Shown in pieces: positions 1-5,733 of a stretch of DNA of 10,850 nucleotides. The translations under genes were made by a program, and so were the position numbers. The stretch covers positions 1 to 10,850 of the forward strand of contig CAJMLQ010000099.1 in NCBI GenBank assembly GCA_905214265.1, written 5' to 3'. The notes beneath the pieces were generated by a model. It was given only the letters and a program-made list of their open reading frames with translations, was not told the DNA's origin and did no database searches. The stretch comes from an uncultured bacterium. GTDB lineage: Bacteria; Bacillota; Clostridia; Oscillospirales; Ruminococcaceae. The first letter of the stretch is position 1. Every line of letters begins with the position of its first letter.

Positions 1-774
1 GCAGCAGCCCCCCAGAATTGCCGCGCCCTTCTCCGCGATGCGAGCCATGCAGCCAGCAAAATACGTAGCGCTGCTCTCAAAATAAGTCCGTCCGGCCACC
101 ATGGTGGGATAACCGGAGTTTGGCATCACTAAAAGCAGCTTGGGCAGCACGGGGATCTCTCCCAGCAGCCGCAGCAGATGGGCCGGGCCAGAAACGCAGT
201 TCACTCCCACCGCATCTGTGGCATTCTCCGCCGCTATTTCCTGAAGAAGCCGGGAAACCGGCAGTCCGTGGCGGGTAAACCCATCCGGCGCAGCGGCAAA
301 GGAGACGATAACGAAAGCCTCCGGTTCCCGGAACTTTACAAAACGGCAGAGCTCCGCCAGGCCCTCGCTGTCCGCATAGGTCTCGAACAGAAAGTTCTTC
401 GCCCCCATCGCCAAAAAGACCTCCGCAATGGCTCTGCGTTCTTCCGGCTCCGCCGAAGGACCGATATCCGCAAAAACATAAGCTTCCTCCCCGGCGGCGC
501 GGCAAGCCAGGGCATAACCTGCCTCCAGCACCTCCCGCACCTTGTTGAAGCCGCATTCCAGACTGACAGTATTGGCCCCGAAGGTGTTCGTTTTCAGCGC
601 CTTAGCCCCAGCCTCCCGATATTCCCGGTGAATTTCCAGGATGCGCGCAGGGTTTTCCAGATTCTGTAATTCGCAGCGCGGGTCGCTTCCGGGATAACGG
701 CTCAGATAATAGGTCCCCATTCCTCCGTCGAAAAGCAGACGGTTTTGTTTCAGATATTCACGTACCGGCTCCAT
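1..774 (-). CDS. Homocysteine S-methyltransferase domain protein (3' end beyond window; possibly fused to MTHFR)
   Basis: The frame is open from an ATG at 774 to the window edge, giving 258 residues of a longer protein. It has the homocysteine S-methyltransferase barrel fold signature: LFDGGMGTYYL near residues 14-24, KTNTFGAN at 61-68, a zinc-ligand cysteine in GVNC (Cys193), and the GGCC motif with Cys257 and Cys258 as the last visible residues. Enzymes of this family move a methyl group to homocysteine to make methionine, in the cytoplasm. The start is supported by AGGAG six bases upstream, and the gene begins 12 nt after the metH stop, so it should be co-transcribed with metH. In Bacillota this N-terminal style often belongs to the bifunctional homocysteine methyltransferase/methylenetetrahydrofolate reductase (YitJ type). 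That would fit the operon by supplying methyl-THF to MetH, but the C-terminal half is outside the window, so the fusion is inference. Confidence 0.88.
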   Translation of the reverse strand, partial: MEPVREYLKQNRLLFDGGMGTYYLSRYPGSDPRCELQNLENPARILEIHREYREAGAKALKTNTFGANTVSLECGFNKVREVLEAGYALACRAAGEEAYVFADIGPSAEPEERRAIAEVFLAMGAKNFLFETYADSEGLAELCRFVKFREPEAFVIVSFAAAPDGFTRHGLPVSRLLQEIAAENATDAVGVNCVSGPAHLLRLLGEIPVLPKLLLVMPNSGYPTMVAGRTYFESSATYFAGCMARIAEKGAAILGGCC

Positions 775-786
775 AGCCCTCTCCTT

Positions 787-3180
787 TCAACCCAGCACTT
801 CCCGGGCGATGTCTGCCGAACGCTTGGCGTCCTTGGCATAATAATCCGCGCCAATCTCCAAGGCGTAGCTTTCGGTGAGCACCGCACCACCGACCATGAC
901 CTTGCAGACATGACCGGACGCCCGGAGCTGACGGATCGTCTCCTCCATGCTCCGGAGAGTGGTGGTCATCAGGGCGCTGAGACCCACCAGCTTCACATCT
1001 TCGCGGACAGCGGTTTCCGTTATTGTTTCTGGCGGTACATCCCGGCCCAGGTCAATTACCCGGTATCCGTAGTTTTCCAGCAGAACCTTGACGATGTTCT
1101 TGCCGATGTCGTGAATGTCCCCTTTGACCGTGGCCAGAATGACCTTTCCTTTGGAAACCGACGCGCCGCCACTGCGGGCGATCCGCGCCTTGATGACAGC
1201 AAAAGCCTCCTGGGACGCACTGGCGGCGTTGATCAGCTGGGGAAGGAACAGCGTCCCCTTCTCAAAATCCGCCCCCACCGCGTCCAGTGCGGGAATCAGA
1301 ATGCCATCAATGATATCCAGGGGTTCCCGGGTCTCCAAAAGCTCTTTCGTCCGGAGCTTCGCCTCTTCCCGGAGGCCCTTTTTTACCGCCTCGGCCAGAT
1401 CGTGGCCACCTGAAGGAGCCGGCGCCGCCGGAGCGGCATTTTCTCCGGAAAAGCGCGCAATGTACCGGACGGAATCCCGATCGTAGCCGTGGAGGACGTT
1501 AAAAGCCGCCACCGCCGCCGTCATCGAAGGAATATTGGGATTGAGAATCGGCAGGTTCAACCCGTTTTCCATAGCGGCGCTCAAAAAGCTGTGATTCAGA
1601 AGTTCCCGATTGGGCAGGCCGAAGGAGATATTGGATACCCCCAGAACCGTCCGCAGGCCCAGCCGTTCCCGGACCATCCGTACCGCCCGCAGAGTCTCCG
1701 CTGCCTGGGACTGCTGGGCGGAGACCGTAAGGGTCAGGCAGTCGATGAGTACTTTTTCCCGGGGGATTCCATGGTGCATGGCAGCTTCCAGAATCCGTTC
1801 GGCAATGGCGAAGCGTTCCTCCGCCGTCTGGGGGATACCCTTGCTGTCCAGGGTCAGGCCCACCACGAAAGCGCCGTATTTCCGGACAATAGGCAGGATC
1901 CGATCCAGGACCTCCGCCTCCCCGTTGACAGAGTTGACGATGGCAACGCCCGTGCAGGCCCGCAGCCCGCTTTCGATGGCGGCGGGGTCAGAGGAATCGA
2001 TCTGCAACGGCAGGTCCAGCACGCTCTGGAGACGCCGGACGACCCGCTCCATCATGACGGGTTCATTTACGCCCGGCAGGCCGACATTGACGTCCAAAAT
2101 ATCTGCTCCGGCTTCGGCCTGTTCCACGCCCTGAGCGGCGATATAGTCCAGATCTCCCTCCCGAAGAGCCTGCTGGAACCGTTTTTTTCCGGTGGGATTG
2201 ATCCGCTCACCGATGATGTGGACGCCGTCCAGCTCCACCAGCCGGGAAGGAGTGCAGACTCCCGCTGGCAGGAAGCTTTTCCGGCGGGAGGGCGGGATCT
2301 GCTCCATGGTTTCCCGCAAAGCGCGGATATAGGCGGGCGTTGTCCCACAGCAGCCGCCGATAATGCTCACACCAAGCTCCGCATAAGGCTTCATCTGCTC
2401 CGCGAAAAGTTCCGGCGTGACGGAATAGGTGTTGTCCCGCGGGTCCGGAAGCCCGGCGTTGGCCTTCACAATGATGGGGAGACTGGTCCGGGAGGCGATC
2501 TCCCTGGCGATGGGGAAAATCTCCTGAGGGCCAAGGGAACAGTTGATCCCAAAGGCGTCCACTCCCAGCCCGGTGAGGGTGTCCGCCATAGCCGCAGCAG
2601 AGCAGCCGGTAAAGGTCCGGCCATTTTCCTCGAAGGTCATGGTGACGAACACCGGCAGGGAGGTGTTTTCCCGGACGGCCAGCACCGCCGCCCGGACCTC
2701 CGACAGATCGGTCATGGTTTCCACCGCGACAGCATCCGCGCCGGCTTCTTCCCCGGCAACAGCCTGTTCCCGGAAGAGAGCGTAAGCCTCCGAGAAGGTC
2801 AGTGTTCCCGCCGGTTCCAGCAGCTCTCCAATAGGGCCCACATCCAGCGCGGTCAGCGCTCCGAAGGGCTCCGCCGCCTTTTTGGCCGCCCGGACCGCTG
2901 CCCGGATGACCTCGTCCGTTTTCAGTCCCGTCCCGGCCAGCTTATGGGCGTTGGCGCCGAAGGTGTTTGCGTACACCATATCGCTGCCGCTTTCCAGATA
3001 CTGGCGGTGAATATCTTCGACGACCTCCGGATGGCTCAGGCAGAGAGCCTCCGGCCGCTCTCCCAGCTTCAGGCCGCTTTGCTGGAGCATTGTGCCCATT
3101 GCGCCATCCAGAAAGAAATACGGCTTGGCTTTCAGACGTTTTTGCAGGAGTTCGCGTTTATTTTCCACAGGTTTTTCCAT
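787..3180 (-). CDS. metH: Cobalamin-dependent methionine synthase, short form lacking the reactivation domain
   Basis: This enzyme transfers the methyl group of 5-methyltetrahydrofolate to homocysteine through B12. From the ATG at 3180 it is 797 residues. The domain order is: homocysteine/zinc barrel (about 15-300, DGAMGTM, Cys214 in GINC, Cys277-Cys278 in GGCCGTTP), pterin-binding barrel (about 310-575, GERINPTGKK near 324, DVNVG near 363), B12 cap helices (about 595-680), and B12-binding Rossmann domain to the end (GDIHDIG with His690 as the axial cobalt ligand, then the SAL and VGG elements). The C-terminal AdoMet reactivation domain of the roughly 1230-residue E. coli enzyme is absent, and it is encoded by the gene just upstream. 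The start is uncertain. The ATG at 3180 has AAAGG touching it, the GTG at 3168 has that AAAGGATGG at a better distance and overlaps the upstream stop by only 11 nt, and the GTG at 3213 is the longest option. The family assignment is firm. Confidence 0.95.
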   Translation of the reverse strand: MEKPVENKRELLQKRLKAKPYFFLDGAMGTMLQQSGLKLGERPEALCLSHPEVVEDIHRQYLESGSDMVYANTFGANAHKLAGTGLKTDEVIRAAVRAAKKAAEPFGALTALDVGPIGELLEPAGTLTFSEAYALFREQAVAGEEAGADAVAVETMTDLSEVRAAVLAVRENTSLPVFVTMTFEENGRTFTGCSAAAMADTLTGLGVDAFGINCSLGPQEIFPIAREIASRTSLPIIVKANAGLPDPRDNTYSVTPELFAEQMKPYAELGVSIIGGCCGTTPAYIRALRETMEQIPPSRRKSFLPAGVCTPSRLVELDGVHIIGERINPTGKKRFQQALREGDLDYIAAQGVEQAEAGADILDVNVGLPGVNEPVMMERVVRRLQSVLDLPLQIDSSDPAAIESGLRACTGVAIVNSVNGEAEVLDRILPIVRKYGAFVVGLTLDSKGIPQTAEERFAIAERILEAAMHHGIPREKVLIDCLTLTVSAQQSQAAETLRAVRMVRERLGLRTVLGVSNISFGLPNRELLNHSFLSAAMENGLNLPILNPNIPSMTAAVAAFNVLHGYDRDSVRYIARFSGENAAPAAPAPSGGHDLAEAVKKGLREEAKLRTKELLETREPLDIIDGILIPALDAVGADFEKGTLFLPQLINAASASQEAFAVIKARIARSGGASVSKGKVILATVKGDIHDIGKNIVKVLLENYGYRVIDLGRDVPPETITETAVREDVKLVGLSALMTTTLRSMEETIRQLRASGHVCKVMVGGAVLTESYALEIGADYYAKDAKRSADIAREVLG

Positions 3181-3838
3181 CCTTTCGATAGGGACATGAG
3201 TCTGCCAACGCACATTCCCCGCATTTTTCGCGGCGGGGTCGCGGAGAGCGTGCGACGCCCATCACGGCCGTGACGGATTTCCGGGGGACCAGAATGGATT
3301 CCGCCGTACAGGTCAGGCCAATGCGCCGGGAGGCGTTTAAAAGGGTCAGGAAGTCTCCCTGGGCCGTGACCGGCAGGTCCCCATACCCCGGGCTGTAGCG
3401 GTCTGTCAGGAACAGTCCTCGCCCGCGGTAATCCTTTTCCAGCTCTTTTTGGAGATTGTCGCAGATGTTTTCCACTGCCGCGCTCATGCAGCAGTCCAAG
3501 ACCAGTGCCTTCCCCATGTCGGTCAGCTCCGCGCGGCGAATAAGCGCTTCCGTCTCCGCCCCCAGCGTCGCGGCGAAGAAAACGGCGCTGGAACAGCCCT
3601 GCAACAAAGCTCGGATGTCCTTTCCCGGCAGTTCCAGAGACGTTCCGGAAATTTTCAGGCCGGAGCTTTCCCATTCCAGCGCACATTCCCGGTAAACCCA
3701 GCGGGGGCGGGCGGTCCGGAGGATTTCCGCCGCCATCCGGTCTACCTGCTCCGCTACCTCTGCCGGCGGAAACGCGCCGCGGCATCCCAGATAACGAAGT
3801 GTTTCCGCCCGGTCGATCCCGGTAAGCAGAGCTTCCAT
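3158..3838 (-). CDS. Stand-alone methionine synthase reactivation (AdoMet-binding) protein
   Basis: This 226-residue protein matches the vitamin B12-dependent methionine synthase activation domain family. The RYSPGYGD motif at 147-154 corresponds to the AdoMet-binding RxxxGYG signature of the MetH C-terminal domain. Its role would be reductive remethylation of cob(II)alamin that forms when MetH becomes inactive, with AdoMet as methyl donor. It is first in the operon and its end overlaps the start of metH, which supports a two-part MetH like the split enzyme described in Thermotoga. The ATG at 3838 is chosen because AGGAGG lies eight bases upstream; a TTG two codons earlier sits too close to it. 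The C-terminus carries four cysteines (206, 209, 215, 224; C-x2-C-x5-C-x8-C) that the E. coli domain does not have to my knowledge and that could bind a metal. Confidence 0.9.
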   Translation of the reverse strand: MEALLTGIDRAETLRYLGCRGAFPPAEVAEQVDRMAAEILRTARPRWVYRECALEWESSGLKISGTSLELPGKDIRALLQGCSSAVFFAATLGAETEALIRRAELTDMGKALVLDCCMSAAVENICDNLQKELEKDYRGRGLFLTDRYSPGYGDLPVTAQGDFLTLLNASRRIGLTCTAESILVPRKSVTAVMGVARSPRPRREKCGECALADSCPYRKDGKTCGK

Positions 3839-3869
3839 CCACAACTCCTCCTTTTGCTTTATCTTTTCT

Positions 3870-3898
3870 ATTATAATCGTTCTGCGTCAAATTGTAAA
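3870..3898 (-). promoter_or_regulatory. Sigma-A-type promoter of the methionine operon
   Basis: Read on the minus strand, TTTACA (3898-3893) and a perfect TATAAT (3875-3870) are separated by exactly 17 bp. The predicted start near 3863 leaves a leader of only about 25 nt before the ATG at 3838. The box quality and position make this the likely promoter for all three minus-strand genes in region 1. Confidence 0.75.
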
Positions 3899-3980
3899 CG
3901 GTAGGATTTGATTTCACCGTCTTGATAGAATGCCCAGCAGAAATATTTTGGCCGCAGATTTGAAATTTTCTTGTAAACCG
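3892..3980 (+). repeat. Paired TTGTAAAC direct repeat at both -35 boxes; the left copy resembles a cre site
   Basis: TTGTAAACGG at 3892-3901 and TTGTAAACCG at 3971-3980 are nine-of-ten identical. The left copy extends to TGTAAACGGTAGGA (3893-3906), which by eye matches 12 of 14 positions of the Bacillota CcpA/cre consensus TGWAARCGYTWNCW. GTAAACCG is also a typical half-site of LacI-family operators. A regulator bound here would block either polymerase. With only two copies in AT-rich promoter DNA, chance remains possible. Confidence 0.3.
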
Positions 3981-3999
3981 CTGCGTTTCCTGATAAAAT
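3971..3999 (+). promoter_or_regulatory. Sigma-A-type promoter for the membrane protein/rhaM operon
   Basis: TTGTAA (3971-3976) and TAAAAT (3994-3999) are separated by 17 bp, upstream of the TTG start at 4032. The -10 box matches five of six consensus positions and the -35 box four of six. Transcription would begin near 4006, giving a leader of about 25 nt that includes the GGAGGGG ribosome binding site. Confidence 0.6.
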
Positions 4000-4019
4000 A
4001 AAGATAATTGATCTTATAT

Positions 4020-4034
4020 GGAGGGGTTTTCTTG
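4020..4034 (+). promoter_or_regulatory. Ribosome binding site that fixes a TTG start
   Basis: GGAGGGG at 4020-4026 is followed by five bases and then TTG at 4032. An in-frame TTG at 4008 lies upstream of this site and has no comparable signal, so translation most likely begins at 4032. Confidence 0.7.
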
Positions 4035-4835
4035 CAAGCATATATTGACAAAATTTTTCAATCTCCTCTCATTCCGGTTCTCCTCTGCCTCTCGCTCGGC
4101 GCGATTCTGCTGGGCGTGATCCTCCGATTTGCATGCCGCGCTCTGACAGATCTGCCGAAATCGGCGGCCGCGTGCTTTGCGATCCTCTTCATCTATGTGG
4201 TCGCGATCTGTTCCTTTGGCTATGAGGCGCATGGCAACGTCATGCTCAACGCATTGCCCTTTATCGGGGATTTAAGCGATTACAACGGCATCTATCAAAT
4301 GCTGAAAACGGACTTTTCCGCTTTTTTTCTTGAAGTTGTGAAACTTTTTCTGCTGGCCTTTACGGTCAATGTTTTGCAGGATCTGATCCGCTTCCGAAAG
4401 ACGAAAAATGTGATTTTGTGGTACTTCTGCCAATGCATCGTGGTGGTGGCAGCTCTGTTTATCAATTTCTGCGTCGATTGGCTGATGCGGCGCTATCTCC
4501 CGCAAGGGTTTGCGGACTGGCTGCCGGCGGTCCTGTTCGCCCTGATCGGCATCATTCTGCTGCTTACTTTGCTGAAGGCAATCTTTAAAGCCGCCGCTTT
4601 CTTCGCGAACCCGGTACTTGGAACGATCCTTTCCTTCTTTTCTAAGAACTGGCTGGGACGCAATCTGACAAAATCGTTTCTGACAACCGGCGTATTGGCG
4701 CTGCTGGTCATTCTGACCGACCGTCTTGGGTGGGGCTTTCAAATTGCCAATGCGAGCATCGCGGTGGAAGCCTTTGCCCCGGTTATCATTTTATTGCTGG
4801 TCATTTGGTATCTTGTATATCTGATTCTTTGTTAA
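4032..4835 (+). CDS. Polytopic inner-membrane protein of unknown function
   Basis: I do not recognise the family. From the TTG at 4032 the product is 267 residues and very hydrophobic. Likely membrane segments lie near 12-34, 45-63, 97-116, 127-149, 163-185 and 249-266, with a shorter hydrophobic stretch at 216-230, so six or seven crossings are expected. There is no cleavable signal peptide, and the first segment begins about ten residues in. The loop around 64-95 (GYEAHGNVMLNALPFIGDLS) is the least hydrophobic part between segments, and the basic loop at 118-126 (LIRFRKTKN) probably faces the cytoplasm. No ATPase, transporter signature or enzyme motif is evident. It is first in a short operon with rhaM, which begins 18 nt after the stop, so a link to sugar handling is possible but unproven. 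A CvpA-like or transporter-component role cannot be excluded. Confidence 0.75.
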   Translation: MQAYIDKIFQSPLIPVLLCLSLGAILLGVILRFACRALTDLPKSAAACFAILFIYVVAICSFGYEAHGNVMLNALPFIGDLSDYNGIYQMLKTDFSAFFLEVVKLFLLAFTVNVLQDLIRFRKTKNVILWYFCQCIVVVAALFINFCVDWLMRRYLPQGFADWLPAVLFALIGIILLLTLLKAIFKAAAFFANPVLGTILSFFSKNWLGRNLTKSFLTTGVLALLVILTDRLGWGFQIANASIAVEAFAPVIILLLVIWYLVYLILC

Positions 4836-4853
4836 GTTGAGGAAGGAGTTTTT

Positions 4854-5171
4854 ATGGAACGTTATGCTTGGAAGGCCATTGTCAAAGAAGGGATGCTGGA
4901 GGAATACAAACGCCGCCATGACGAGATCTGGCCGGAGTTGAAAACCGTTCTAAAGGAAGCAGGCATCTGCAATTATACCATCTGGAACACCGGTAACGAG
5001 CTCTTTGGCTATTACGAGTGCGAAAAAGGCTGCGCCTATGCCGCACGGATACAAGCGGAAAGTCCTGTCGTCAGCCGGTGGAACGACTATATGAAAGACG
5101 TCATGGTGATGGAAATGGATCCGGTCACCGGCGCACAGCCGATGCTGACCCAGGTTTTCCGTCTGGAGTAA
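4854..5171 (+). CDS. rhaM: L-rhamnose mutarotase
   Basis: At 105 residues this is the usual length of RhaM. It interconverts the alpha and beta anomers of L-rhamnose in the cytoplasm, so that the isomerase receives the form it needs. The family pattern EEYKRRHDEIWPEL is at 16-29, with Tyr18 and His22 as the active-site tyrosine and histidine, followed by the RW..YM motif near 75-80 (Trp76) and a C-terminal QVFRLE. Where E. coli RhaM has two adjacent tryptophans at that motif, this protein has Trp-Asn. AAGGAG lies five bases before the ATG. It follows the membrane protein gene by 18 nt and is probably translated from the same mRNA. No other rhamnose gene is visible here, so this copy is separated from the usual isomerase, kinase and aldolase genes. 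An L-fucose mutarotase-like substrate is a less likely alternative. Confidence 0.9.
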   Translation: MERYAWKAIVKEGMLEEYKRRHDEIWPELKTVLKEAGICNYTIWNTGNELFGYYECEKGCAYAARIQAESPVVSRWNDYMKDVMVMEMDPVTGAQPMLTQVFRLE

Positions 5172-5231
5172 CCCATTCTGCCTGCTTGGAAGGGAGTACT
5201 CGATAGATTTTACGCCTCTATCGGCGCTGAA

Positions 5232-5552
5232 ATGAAGAATGTTCTGCAAAGGCTTGGCAGCGAAGGGCTTATTCAAAAATATTTGCTCAAACTTCCCGAC
5301 GATCAAACCTATGCCCTTCTTGCCCAATCCATACAGCAAAAGAACTATGAACAGGCTTTTCGAGCGGCACATACGCTGAAGGGTATTGCGTTGAATCTCA
5401 GGCTTACGCCGCTGTATGAAGCCAGCCATGATCTGACGGAATTTTTGCGCAGCGGCAGCCCAGAGCCGGGAGCCGCGGCCGTTCTGCTTCAGCGGGTATC
5501 CGATGTTTATCAATCCATTCTGGCGAAAATCGAAAAAATTGCTGTTATTTAG
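5232..5552 (+). CDS. Hpt (histidine phosphotransfer) domain protein, apparently lacking a proper start
   Basis: The frame encodes a four-helix Hpt domain. AAHTLKG at 45-51 contains the phospho-accepting His47 in the HxxKG context, followed by the NLRLTPLYEAS segment that is typical of small Hpt proteins of Clostridia. Such proteins relay phosphate between receiver domains in multistep signalling. The first ATG, at 5232, has no ribosome binding site next to it, and similarity to the family continues upstream in frame from about 5199 (LDRFYASIGAE). There a GGAAGGGAG sequence at 5188-5196 precedes no ATG, GTG or TTG. The frame is closed further upstream by the rhaM stop at 5169-5171. The start may therefore have mutated away, or translation may use a rare codon such as the CTG at 5178. 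With the receiver scrap that follows, decay is plausible. The domain call is firm, while expression is doubtful. Confidence 0.7.
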   Translation: MKNVLQRLGSEGLIQKYLLKLPDDQTYALLAQSIQQKNYEQAFRAAHTLKGIALNLRLTPLYEASHDLTEFLRSGSPEPGAAAVLLQRVSDVYQSILAKIEKIAVI

Positions 5553-5693
5553 GGAGTCCCGTCAAGAATGGGCCTTCCGTTTTGACAGATATGCTCGGCG
5601 AAGAGTGTGAAAATGTGGAAGCAGAGGACGGGATCCAGGCCGTGACTCTTCCGCATGCCTGAGCGGGCGGGATTGCCCTAGTGTTCTTAACAG
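5553..5693 (+). other. Non-coding tail between the Hpt gene and the shared terminator
   Basis: Apart from the receiver-domain scrap this 140-bp stretch has no open frame with a ribosome binding site on either strand. It is best explained as gene debris between two converging transcription units. Confidence 0.5.
5579..5662 (+). pseudogene. Remnant of a response-regulator receiver domain
   Basis: After the Hpt stop, a different frame reads LTDMLGEECENVEAEDG followed by IQAV and ends at TGA (5660-5662). This strongly resembles the helix 1 to strand 2 part of receiver domains, where phrases like ILxxxLGEEYEVxEAENGxEAL are common. The preceding acidic pocket, the phospho-accepting aspartate and the rest of the domain are missing, and no start codon with a ribosome binding site serves it. 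It is best read as a scrap left by deletion of a response-regulator gene that once neighboured the Hpt gene. The match is from recognition of the family pattern over about 22 residues only. Confidence 0.5.
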
Positions 5694-5733
5694 AACAGGC
5701 TCCCTGCAGGTTATCTGCAGGGAGCCTGTTTTT
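5694..5733. terminator. Rho-independent terminator between converging genes
   Basis: A 16-bp perfect stem (5694-5709 pairing with 5715-5730) encloses the loop GTTAT. On the plus strand the stem runs into TTTTT (5729-5733), so it should end the membrane protein/rhaM/Hpt transcript. The stop of the opposing secreted-protein gene is at 5732-5734, directly abutting the hairpin, so the hairpin probably ends that transcript as well. In that direction the following U-rich run (GTTCTGTT) is weaker. Confidence 0.88.

Larger units (their letters stand above)
3845..4031. other. Divergent intergenic region with back-to-back promoters
   Basis: This 187-bp AT-rich gap separates the methionine operon (leftward) from the membrane protein/rhaM operon (rightward). 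It holds one promoter in each direction, and the two -35 boxes are about 75 bp apart. The sequence TTGTAAAC followed by GG or CG occurs at 3892-3901 and again at 3971-3980, overlapping the -35 box of each promoter. ACGGT (3898-3902) and ACCGT (3916-3920) also form a short spaced inverted repeat. I see no riboswitch-like multi-stem leader. Confidence 0.6.

Noticed and set aside
178..1413. Plus-strand open frames of 160-220 codons opposite the homocysteine methyltransferase and metH
   Set aside because: They are antisense to well-supported genes and show no domain motifs or start signals.
1489..3273. A 594-codon open frame on the plus strand opposite metH
   Set aside because: It lies wholly antisense to a clear MetH, is rich in Arg, Gly, Pro and His as expected from the complement of GC-rich coding DNA, and has no ribosome binding site or recognisable domain.
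3132..3917. A longer minus-strand frame overlapping the reactivation gene in another phase
   Set aside because: The overlapping frame contains the AdoMet-binding RYSPGYGD motif and an ideal ribosome binding site; this one is Gly/Arg-rich and starts inside the promoter.
3839..4031. Possible S-box or cobalamin riboswitch upstream of the methionine genes
   Set aside because: The promoter lies too close to the first gene and no multi-stem conserved core could be found by eye.
4950..5513. A 187-codon minus-strand frame spanning rhaM and the Hpt gene
   Set aside because: It crosses two recognisable plus-strand genes, has no ribosome binding site and resembles no known protein.
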